From Tanytarsus gracilentus (lineage: Eukaryota; Arthropoda; Insecta; Diptera; Chironomidae): DNA of 64,000 nucleotides. Where the stretch lies: positions 1,612,001-1,676,000 of the forward strand of contig JAXRKN010000039.1 in the NCBI GenBank assembly GCA_038502055.1. The letters are read 5' to 3'. Under the pieces are notes generated by a model. The model saw nothing but the letters and a program-made list of their open reading frames with translations, searched no databases and had not been told where the DNA came from. The first letter of the stretch is position 1. Every line of letters starts with the position of its first letter. Made by a program: the position numbers and the translations under genes. This document shows positions 13,701-23,739 of the stretch, one piece after another.

Positions 13701-14495
13701 CGATGCGACCTCATTGCAATTCATCATCAATGCCTTCAATGGTCAAATATTTACGCTCAGCACCCATCCATACGGTTGCCGTGTCATTCAGAGAATTCTA
13801 GAGCATTGCTCATCGGAGCAAACTGCACCAATTTTAGCTGAATTGCATGGAAATACCGAGAAGTTGATTCAGGATCAATATGGAAATTATGTCATTCAAC
13901 ATGTGCTTGGTAAGGAAAATTACAAATTTAAATTTCCATTTTTTGCTCACTTTCTCTCCATCTCACATTTGCAGAGCATGGAAAACCTGAAGATAAATCC
14001 GGCATAATTAAGTCAGTGCTCGGCAAGGTCTTGACATTATCACAGCATAAATTTGCATCGAATGTTGTTGAGAAGTGTGTAACGCATGCAACAAGAGCCG
14101 AGAGAAACATGCTGATCGATGAAGTCTGCTTGTTTAACGACACGTAAGTCGAGCTCTGAAGCTTCTCTAGATAAGCTTTTTATAATTATATAAATTTTGT
14201 TCTCATTCATAGTGGCTTACAAGTGATGATGAAGGATCAATATGCAAATTATGTTGTTCAAAAAATGATTGACGTGTCGGAGCCAACTCAGCGTAAGACA
14301 TTGTTGCACAAGATCCGACCACACATGAATTCACTGCGAAAATACACCTATGGGAAGCACATAATTGCCAAATTGGAGAAATTCTCTCTAAAATCTGGCG
14401 TCGCTGGAATCGCAACAACCGATCCAGCAGCTATGACGACCGAAACAACAACAACTACCGCCAACGCTGCTAGTTTTGGAACTAATGGAATTTAA
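1599..14495 (+). CDS. pum: Pumilio RNA-binding translational repressor (short isoform as modelled)
   Basis: Pumilio binds UGUANAUA elements in mRNA 3' UTRs and recruits repressor and deadenylase complexes in the cytoplasm. Modelled coding exons: 1599-1751, 9908-10204, 11663-11873, 12687-13577, 13649-13909, 13975-14143, 14213-14495. All junctions are GT/AG, phases are consistent and the total is 754 residues. The PUM homology domain spans about residues 381-735. All eight Puf repeats are present, each with its core: SRFIQ, NYVIQ, CRVIQ, NHVVQ, CRVIQ, NYVIQ, SNVVE, NYVVQ, the standard set of RNA-contacting residues. Upstream exons match Drosophila Pumilio around RSQNPAL, RRPLTPSQGAENQP, RTGTPMRLVSPA and TRRDSFDR. 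The exons from 9908 onward are near certain. The exon at 1599 is inferred from an open frame, a perfect GTAAGT donor and phase 0 joining to 9908. Long-isoform 5' exons would lie left of the window. Confidence 0.93.
3935..4244. mobile_element. hAT-like MITE with 8-bp target-site duplication
   Basis: Perfect 8-bp direct repeats CTCACGAG at 3935-3942 and 4237-4244 flank a 294-bp element (3943-4236). The element has perfect 11-bp terminal inverted repeats TAGAGGTTTCG (3943-3953) and its complement (4226-4236). An 8-bp duplication and TIRs starting TAGAG (YARNG) are the known signature of the hAT superfamily. The inside is AT-rich with GC-rich subterminal blocks and no transposase, so it is non-autonomous. 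Confidence 0.9.
6319..6444. mobile_element. Foldback MITE-like element (AGGGGTGG family)
   Basis: The left end AAGGGGTGG and right end CCACCCCTAG are inverted copies. The inside is AT-rich with GATTAAATCC-type words. Related ends recur at about 21264-21372, 25095-25200, 30996-31200, 34889-35030 and 53368-53475. The target duplication was not resolvable. Confidence 0.6.
10205..11662 (+). other. pum: Pumilio intron
   Basis: AT-rich spacer between GTAAGT at 10205 and the acceptor TTTAG at 11662. No exon or RNA gene seen. Confidence 0.7.
11874..12686 (+). other. pum: Pumilio intron
   Basis: Starts GTAAGA at 11874 and ends TTTCAG at 12686. Phase 1 on both sides restores a glycine codon. Nothing else recognised. 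Confidence 0.75.
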
Positions 14496-17400
14496 ACTCT
14501 CAAAACACCCACAGACAACATAACTTTTTTTCATTCATAAAGTTATGGCATCCTTTTTAATTTTTTTATCATTTTTTTTATTTGTTTGTCGTGGAAGAGA
14601 AAGAAAAGAAAGTTTTACACGATAGTATTTTGTCATCTCCCACACACACACACACAATTTATCTTCTCTATCTTTCTATCTGTCAAACATGAAAATACCT
14701 AGGATAAAAATTTTACCCTCATGTGGAAAGAACTAAAAAATTTGTTAGCCAGATTTAGTATGAAATTTTTTTACATATAATTTTCATCTCAGCTTGATTA
14801 TGGAAAATATATATTGCTAAATATTAGTTAAAAGTTTGTAGTCCTTCATTCATTTTACGTAACCGCGAAGGAAAAGAAAAAATGTAGGACGACAAAAATA
14901 AAAAAAGACTAAAAGGAACTTAGATATTCATTATGGATTGAGGTTTAGGATGGTTGAAACTTTTTGCATCCTCTCCTGAAAAAATGTGTAAGAAAAAATA
15001 TGTGAAAATCCCAGTTTTTGATGTCTCTTTCATACACACACACACAAACAAACACACTAGATTTGATGTCATTTAAAAACTTTTTGAAAAATCGACACGG
15101 CACATAGTTATGCTTGGAAAAAATTACTTCCTACTTTCATAAAGCAGTAGAAAATGTAAAATTGCATTTTAAAGAATTGAAAAAATTATTTAGGGGTAAG
15201 ACACTTGGGGTTGAATTTTTAATCTTCACTCGATTTAAATTTGAGAGAATTTTTACTCAAAGTAAATCGAGGATGGTTTTAGATTGAATTAATTTTCATT
15301 CCCAAAACTTTGAATTTTAATTGAAATAATTTCAACCAGAGTGTTGTCGCTCCTTTAAAAAATTAATATGCACAAAAAATAGAAAAAGATTAAAAAGTGT
15401 AAAGATTTTTCAAAAAAAACTATTTCGAATACACATTTTATATATGAAAAGGAAATCTTTGTCAAATATTATGCTCTCTGTCACTCTTTTTCATATAAAA
15501 CTAGATGATATAAAAATTAATGGCAAAAAATTGCATTTAATTTTGTTCTTTCAATATTTTTTAAAAGGTTTTATAAGAAAGAACTCATTAAAAAATTTCT
15601 CATAATTCATTTGGACTTTAGTTAATTGATTTTTTTTTATTATTTAATAACGTTTAATAAGTTTCAAGTCAAACTGTGAGGAAATCAAAATTTTAATCAC
15701 AAAATTAAATCAGGACATTTGAATTAATTTTTAGAATAATTTATGTCCATAAAAGATGAAGGATATTTTGCAATTTTCATTCAACATTAAAGGTTTGCAA
15801 AAAATCCTTCAAATTTCACATCAAAAAAACCAACTTTGGAGATCTTCAAAAAGAAATTTTCTTTATAATAATTTTCACGATATCATATTGATAATGATTT
15901 TAAGGCTTAAGTTTAGCATCAATTTTTTCGAATGACTTTTTAGTAATTTTTAATTAATTTAACCTAAAAAAATATTCAAGTAGATGAAAGCGCATTGTAG
16001 AATTTTTTCTGATGATAAAAAAAATGGTAAACCGAAAAATTTTCTGACACTATTTATAAATTGATGGATGGCAGATATAAGATGAAAACACTAATGTTAT
16101 ATGTCTAGATGTATGATATGATAAATATATAAATACTTCTGTAATGATAATTTTTAAAATCAACTGCATAAATGTTAAAAGAATTAAAATTAAAAATTAT
16201 ACAGGAAGAAATTCTTTCATAATTTTCTTCATTTCTCAAACCGCATCAAAAAGAAACCCCTGAAAGATCCTTAAAATTTGTATGAACAACAAAAAGTTCT
16301 CATCGCCTCTAAAAGTGCAGCGGGTTGGTCTTTGCTGTCACCCTCTGTATGTAAAATTGCACTGCAATTGGTTGTAAAAAAAAGTGGAAAAGCATCTAAG
16401 AAAATTTTGTATTTTAATTTTTCACCTAAATTTGAGAAAATAAACGTGATCATTTTTTGAGATATAAGCTGTAACATTGTATAAAAAAGTGGAAAATCAA
16501 AAAGAAACATGAAAATAGATGAAAGACTTTGTAAAATGCTTGAATTTCATTAATTTTCTTTCATACTTTAATTAAATTCAAACTCGCTCCCAAAATAAAA
16601 ATTTTATATTACAAAAAAAAAACTTTTGGCTCTCACATTGTACATATATAATTTTTTTGTATGAAACTGAATGGAATTTTGCTAATCCAAAAGATCTTTT
16701 TAAATAATAGACGAGAACTTTTAAACAATAGCCATAAAAATCCATTGAACAAAGTTTCAGTTAAATAAGAATTTTAGAAAATTATGACAGATCAAATTAA
16801 AAATTATCCTCAATTTCAATATTTTCTAAAACTCAAAAAATATATATAATTTTTTACCTCGCCACGATTATGTTGACAAAATAAGTTTACAAAAAAGAAA
16901 AAGAAAAACTCTCTTAAATTACTTTGACGAGATTTTGATTGTGATGATATAAAAAAACACAAACATAAATTTTAGAAGAATCAAAAATACTGCCAAAAAC
17001 ACTCTTAAACAGCGAAAAATAAATTCATTGCGGAAAAGTCATTTCAGGGCGACAAAAATGTGTAAGGAAATTGTAAATTGTGAAAAAAAATGTGTAAAAA
17101 TTTGATTTGTATAAATTTTCCGTAGCCCAAAAAAAAGAAAACCAACAATTAAGAAAAGTCGGATGAATATATAAAAAAAATTGTAAAAAATTTGACATGA
17201 GGCGATGAAATTTTTTAAACGAACCACAAATGCAGTTAAAAAGGATTTTAAATTTTTTGCTCCTTTTTTATGAAAAAAAAAATTTCTCAGAATTTGCTTT
17301 GAAAAGTTTCCTTAAGAAATTTTCAACATTTCTCATGCTTTATTTAGATGAAAAACTTCTTTCGAGCTCATCTCAAATCTCATAAAATAATTATTTAAGA

Positions 17401-19258
17401 AATTTATACATAAAATGCGCAGTCTTTTGATAATATTTAAAGTATGAGAACCAAAATTTTTAAGAACACTAAAGACATCTTAAAATAAGCGAAGTATAAT
17501 AAGAAATTTCTCAAAGGGAATTTTTCTTTCATTAAAATTTCAAGGGCGTGCAAAAATATTTTCAAAAAATCTTTGAGGTTTTAAAGCTGATTAAAAAGTT
17601 TTAAAATATTAAAAGAGTTTAAAAACTTTTTTGTAACCTCTTGAAATTGTCTTTGCAAAAATATTTAAAATGTTCACATAAAGCATTCAATGAAGGAAAT
17701 GATGAATTATTTAAAGAATTCTTGATTAATATACATTATAATGTAGCATACGACTCTACTCTAATATATAAGAAAAAGAAAATGAAGAAAATCATTCAAT
17801 AAAAAAAAATAATGTTTATGTAATTTCATTCAATTTAAAAAAGTATTAAATTTTCTTAATTCAACTTTCTTTTACAGTCCTCAATCAAAGTCCAGATTAG
17901 GCAAATTTAAAATTCATCATCATTTAAAATTCCGAATATTTGGGATATTTATGGAAATTAAAAATGAGTACGGCTTGCATGAAAATATTTCATATGAATT
18001 AGTTTTTTTATCAATAATTTTTTTGAAATATGCTTTATCGATGTTTTCGGTTTAGTTTTAACTCTCACCAAAAGATGGCGAGCTTTGAATTTAATTTCTT
18101 CTACATAATTTCAACTTTCAAAACAAAACATTTTAAATGAGATATTTTAGTATTTGAAAATATTAAATGATTTTTTAAATCCATTCAGCATTAAAATATT
18201 TTTTTAATCCATTCAGCATTTAAATACTTTAATACCCAACATTCAACTCCCTTCATCCCATCATGAGTGCATGTTTATTTGTTTGTTTAAGAATTATATT
18301 TTTCCAATCCCATCTCAACTTTTCTCCTGTTGCATAATCATCTCAAGAACATCATCATCATCATCAGTTGAGGCCGTCAACAGCACACTCAAAATATTGT
18401 TTATTGAAATAATAATCAAAGGCAACTCATTGACCGACAAAGAACTCATCTCGGTGGCGGCGCATATGTACATACGTCATGCAGCGAAATTCCCTCTTCG
18501 ATATGTTGATGAAGAGATTCTCAATTTCTCAATATGCTGCTGTACAGCTGCTACATACTTTGCACTTACATGGCGCATACTCTCTTTCTTTTTTTTGTTT
18601 ACCGAATGCCTTTCGATGGCGTGTGTTTATGTGATGAGAAGTGAAATTGGAAAAATTTACATTATTAACTCTTTTATTGCAGTTGAGTCAGTCGATCAGT
18701 CTATGTCTGAATTTTGTAGTCTTGATTCGAACTCAAATAAAAGGGTTGGGCATTTATAAAATTAAATTTTTGTTAACAAGTCAAAGTGGATTAAAAATTT
18801 AGCTGTCTGTCCCTCGATATCGGCACTATTAGTGAATTCGATATTAACTCTTTATTTTAACCTTTTTAACGCATTTGTGCTTCTTCTCGAATTTCAAAGA
18901 GGAAAAAATGTTTATTTAAAAAAAATCTCAAATTTTTCACGTTATGGAAAGGGGCGATTTATGGATTTAAAAAGTCAGTGAAGCATTCCGTGTGGTCATT
19001 TTCGTGTTGAGTTTTTGAGGTCACTCGAATGACTTTTGACAAAAAACTTTGAGTGAAAAAATTCGAAATTTCAAGGGGTGTAAAATATTTTTTAGATCTT
19101 CTCAAAATAAATTTCAAAAACTTCTCTTAAAAATTCTCGACCCTCTTTATCTTTTTACTTTGCAAAGCCATTAATTAAAAAACATCTCAAATTAATATTT
19201 CTGTCATCATAAAGCATGTCAATTATCAAGCTGATAAGAGCAACATATGAGTACTTTT
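14496..19258 (+). other. Probable long pumilio 3' UTR and intergenic AT-rich sequence
   Basis: Very AT-rich, starting after the pumilio stop at 14493-14495. Long 3' UTRs are usual for pumilio, but the true polyadenylation site cannot be chosen from the many A-rich hexamers. Two exact TGTACATA words (16639-16646 and 18467-18474) fit the Pumilio binding consensus, at about the frequency expected by chance. A 162-codon frame at 18271-18759 is treated separately. Confidence 0.4.
18271..18759 (+). CDS. Unrecognised 162-codon open frame
   Basis: An ATG-initiated frame that is unusually long for its AT-rich surroundings. The segment 18360-18520 is locally more GC-rich. The translation is rich in Ile, Phe, Ser and Cys, with hydrophobic stretches, for example near SICCCTAATYFALTW. 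I recognise no family. It lies in the convergent interval between pumilio and unc-5, possibly inside the pumilio 3' UTR. No splice partner or promoter was identified. It may be chance or a regulatory island. Confidence 0.15.
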   Translation: MFICLFKNYIFPIPSQLFSCCIIISRTSSSSSVEAVNSTLKILFIEIIIKGNSLTDKELISVAAHMYIRHAAKFPLRYVDEEILNFSICCCTAATYFALTWRILSFFFLFTECLSMACVYVMRSEIGKIYIINSFIAVESVDQSMSEFCSLDSNSNKRVGHL

Positions 19259-20366
19259 TAGTGTAACCCACGAAGTGGTGTAACACTTATATGCGCCTAT
19301 TTCCGTCCGTCCGTCTGTCTGTCTGTCTGTTCCATCGAGTCTCGGCTCCTGAGATAGCTAGAGACTTCTAGTTTTCGCAAATGGTAGGTCTATGAATTTA
19401 GATTCGGCCATTTTAGGAATTATGAGGGTCATGACCACAGGTCGTGCCATGGACAGCCCTAAATGCCATTTTCACACAAATTTCCTGTTATATGGCTTCA
19501 TGTATGTCGTTGAACTCGTATTTGTATCAGGAATCGAAAGGCATTGATGATATTTGAGAAATGTCTATCATGGCCATCCAAGAGTGCCACCAATGTCCAT
19601 CACGGCCGGCCAGTAGTGCCCCTAATGTCCATTTTTTAAAAGTATGGCTTCATGTACCTCGTTGAACTCGTAATTGCATCAGGAATTGATTAGCATTGAT
19701 GATTTTTGAAGAATGACCGTCACGGCCGGCCAGGAGCGCCAAGGAATGCCACTAATGTCCATTTTTTAAAAGTATGGCTTCATGTACCTCGTTGAACTGG
19801 AATTTGACAGGAATCGATTGGCATGGATCTGAAAATGGAACACTGTGGAAAATAGAACACAGTGGAAAATGGAACACAGTGTAAAATGGACACAGTGGAA
19901 AATGGAACACAGTGGAAAATGGAACATAGTGGAAAATGAAACATAGTGGAAAATGGAACATAGTGGAAAATGGAACATAGTGGAAAATTGAACATGGTGA
20001 AAATGAAACATAATGGAAAATGAAACAAGTGGAAAATAGAACATAGTGGGAAATGGAAATAATGGAAAATGAAACAAGTGGAAAATGGAACATAGTGGAA
20101 AATGGAACACAGTGGAAAATGGAACACAGTGGAAAATGGAAAAATAGAAAATGGAACAAATAGAAAATGGAACATAGTGAAAAATGGAACATGGTGGAAA
20201 ATGAAACACAGGGAAATGTAACATAATTGAGAAATATTTTCCATAAGGCTTCCCTTTTGGCTTCTCCAAGGCTTCTTCATAGGACTTCCCCATGTTACAT
20301 TTCCAATACTGATCTGTTACAAGTGGGTTACACGGCAACACCCACGTGTGGGTTTTGAAACATTTT
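19259..20366 (-). mobile_element. Repeat-built element, complete copy 2 (inverted)
   Basis: Read on the minus strand it starts with AAAAATGTTTCAAAACCC, then CCCACACGTGGG and GTGTAACCCAC. A short unique leader follows, then about 380 bp of the 17-bp type array (about 19835-20215), three roughly 125-bp units with GGCCGGCC-like cores (about 19480-19830), the TAGAAGTCTCTAG block, a GACA/GACG run, and the end motif GTGTTACACCAC-TTC-GTGGGTTACAC (19261-19286). The order is identical to copies 1 and 3. The overlapping 146-191 codon frames on the minus strand are translations of the repeat, not genes. Confidence 0.8.
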
Positions 20367-23300
20367 TTACGACTTTATCAATATGGAACATGCATAATAT
20401 TAATAAATTTATTTCTGGCATTTTTTTTCGCTTATCTCAGTCCCTCTTTAATGTCACATAAATTTTATTGTTTATTATCAACTTAAAGTTTATGTTGCTC
20501 AAAAGATCTCGTCATTCCCGGGGATTTAATGTATGATGGAGAAAGCAGGGGTGAAAAACTTTCAAAATCCAAAAAATATTCTGCAAAATTTAAATAATTT
20601 GAGTATTTCATTACTTTTTTATAATTTAACACTCTAAAGTCGAAATATTCAATGTTTCTATAATCTTTAAAATTGTAAGTTTCTCCTCCTCTAAAATGAC
20701 CATCTCTAATCAAATTTCTCTCGCCGATAAAATTCAACTTACAAAAATTTAATATCTTTTTGATGGTTTAATTACTTTTATAAATTTTTATTAATTGATC
20801 GCTGTCTCCCTAATTTAATTAATTGTCGTTAGTTTATCTGCTAGTTCTCTTCTCATATTGTCATATGGCATCTTTCTCTCTTTAAATTAATAAATTGATG
20901 TGTCCCGTTGATTGATTGCGACTAGTAATTTTTATACATGCGAGAAGAATTTTCGACTCTCACGTAAATTAAGCAGCGGCATGCTATCGAGGGAATATTG
21001 CGTATGACGTTTGGATTAGTTTGACCTGATTACATAAAAAATCTTCTTTGATACTGAATAAAAATTAAAATTAAATTAATGTGCGTATGCCTCGTAAAAG
21101 TAATTTGAATTAACCAGCATAATTTTCTTCTCTCGTGTTTGAAGATCAATAATGTCGCAAATGGCTTCCGCAGTGCGCTGAAAAAAGTTCAATTGATATA
21201 AATTTAATGCTCTTTGAATTAACTCGCGTCATCCATGGACAATGATCATAAGCTCTTTGATGGAAGGGGTTGGAAACTTGGATTTTATTATCGATTTAAA
21301 AAAAATTAATAAATAAATCCTAGGATTAAAATAAAACCCCGGATTTAAAATGAACACTTGTCCCACCCCCTGAAAATATCAAATCCAATTACAAGTAAAT
21401 TAATTCATCTCAATTTAGTGAGAGACAAAAACTCGATTGAGTTGCGAGCGGGTTTTGGCTGTAATAATAATTCATAAAAATATTTTTCATGTCAATAATA
21501 AATGGAGATTGACTAACATGTGGGTTGATTTTTTTCTGTTGTAAAAAACTTCTCTCTTTATTGTCTAACTCGCTACGTTTTATAATAATTTTTGCTTCTT
21601 AAAATAAATAACTATATTTTAGTTGACAGACAAAGAGGGAACTGGAAAAAATTCGCAGATTTTTCCTATATAATTTTACTTTTTTTTGGCACTACAAATA
21701 AATGCAGCCGGTTGCCGGCTTCTAATGAACATTTTTCTCTCAAAAAATCTGACGAATGTACACAAAAAAATTCTTTCGAGTGCTTTTTTGATTGTTGTAT
21801 AAGAGTTTTAAGGTTTTGAAGTTTTGTTGGCTTAGGAAGGGTAAAAAATCGCTACTTAAATCAATTCTATTGACAACTACTAAGAACACTGGTGATTTCT
21901 CTCACTTGGGCACGTTTGAATGAATTTCAGAAATATGAAAGTTTTTGTAAATTCACAATTTTGCTTATTTGTCGAGCAAAATTAAAAATTTAACGGAAAA
22001 CTTTTTAGATATTTTTTTAAGCATTCCACCGACTCTCCAAGTGTAAATTTCCTCAAACGAACCGAAGTGAGAAAAACTTCTTCTATATAATTTTCTCAAT
22101 TTTGTATACACAATTTATCATTAATAAGAGTTTTTTTCCTCTTTCTCAATCGCAATAATTTTTTTCTCATCTTCTACTTGCTTAAAATTCTTCTCTTGTT
22201 AATCTAAAATAGTTTACACATTTTCAACTTCATCTCGATGATTATAAGTTACACACAACTCTTTTTTCCTACAACATGATCGTCTTCCTCCTCGAAAAAA
22301 AACTACACGAAAATTACTTTTTTTTGTTATATTGGAGAATCTTTCAATTTTCCTTCTCTCTTCTTACTTTAAGTGGTTTAAAGATTACATCCAGAACGAC
22401 TTTTATTTCTTCTTTGCAGTGCTGCTTCCGAGAAAATTGAAAAAATGTGCATGGAATTAAAAATAGAAGATTTTTTCTCTCTATTAAAACGTTTTCAATT
22501 TTTCTTCATCCAAACTAATGAAAAAAAAAATCGAGGGATGGAAATTTAAAATTTTTTTCACGTTTTTAAAATGATTGTTGAGCAATTTTATTATAAAAAA
22601 AGATGGTCCATCCCTCGCGTAATAAAGTTGATCTTTTTAGAATGGAGAAGAAGAAAACATAATTAAAACATGTTTGATGTCAAAAGGGCGAATAGCTGCA
22701 CATAATCATCATCATCATTATACATATGCTCAACTATGTTTCTACATTATAACGAGATAAATTTCTTCCTCACGCATCATCGACACACCACGCACATATT
22801 TATCAAACTAGAACTTCTGCTCTCGCGAATGTACGACAAGAATAATAAAAATGAAAATAATCGTTAAGAAATGTTTTTTTCATTTTGAGCAATATAAGTC
22901 ATCATGCGAGATGAACAGCAGCAGTAAATTACGAGCGTGAATCCAAATTAATATAATTTGAATATTTTTTCGAGTCTCTTTTGAGTTCTCATTAATATTT
23001 TTAAAACGTTTTTTTGTCTTTGTGTGGATGCAAAACTTTTATGAAATATTATGGCGAGTTTTTTATTAAGTGGAAGTCACTCTGATAAAATTTGACAATT
23101 TTTTTGTTAATAAAATTTTTTTAAGCATAAAATGAACAATTTTAAAACATTTCAACCATAAAAATTTGTTTTATAAACAACAAATTTTAAAATAATTATT
23201 AAAACGGAATTAAAAAAAATTTATTACAAAATTTCAAAAGAAAAAAATATTTTTCTACTCAAAAACTTCTAAATTTAAATTGAAAATTCATCTTTTAAAA

Positions 23301-23625
23301 TTCTCAACAAACATAAGGCAATCGTTAAAAATCAATTAAAAAATTTTCAAATTTAACCTCCATCAAAGTAACTTCCACTTAACTAATCCGCCCATTATCC
23401 TCCTCTATATCTCTCATTTAAACCCGAGGTTTTTTTGATTATAAGAAACAATAAGGAGAAAAAATTTATACTGAATAGAAATTGGATAAGCTGCAGGTAG
23501 AGAAGATGAAAAATATTTATATGAAAATGAAATTATAAATCGACTTCATGGTGTGTGGGTGTTTTTAAAGTTTATGGTTATAATCGCGATGAAATTAATA
23601 GTTCGAGTAAGAAAAACAAAATTAG
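20367..23625. other. Intergenic AT-rich spacer
   Basis: No gene supported. It contains a foldback element at about 21264-21372 (AAGGGGTTGG left end, CCCACCCCCTG right end). The minus strand was searched by eye for a death-domain exon belonging to unc-5 and none was found. Confidence 0.5.
21264..21372. mobile_element. Foldback MITE-like element (AGGGGTGG family)
   Basis: Inverted ends GAAGGGGTTGG and CCCACCCCCTG with an AT-rich core carrying GATTTAAAA and CCTAGGATTAAAA words. Same family as 6319-6444. Confidence 0.55.
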
Positions 23626-23736
23626 AAAATTTAAAAGATTTTAAGGGGGTGCAAAAAAATATTTTTATTTGAATCTTTTATGACTCGATTAAATAAATAT
23701 TTTTGGCATCCCCCTGAAATCTCTTAGCAACCCATA
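23626..23736. repeat. Long imperfect hairpin just after the unc-5 stop
   Basis: The left arm (about 23631-23675, containing AAGGGGGTGCAAAAAAATAT) pairs with the right arm (about 23690-23735, containing TATTTTTGGCATCCCCCTG) over roughly 40 bases with a short loop. The ends resemble the AGGGG foldback family. It would lie in the unc-5 3' UTR, starting only a few bases after the stop codon. It is either a MITE or a hairpin-forming RNA element. Confidence 0.6.
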
Positions 23737-23739
23737 AAT

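Noticed and set aside
19752..20341. Minus-strand frames of 146-191 codons
   Set aside because: Translations of the 17-bp and 125-bp repeats of element copy 2; all three frames are open, as expected from repeat periodicity.
20483..20737. 84-codon minus-strand frame considered as a missing unc-5 death-domain exon
   Set aside because: It lacks the conserved tryptophan and leucine pattern of death domains and has no convincing acceptor.
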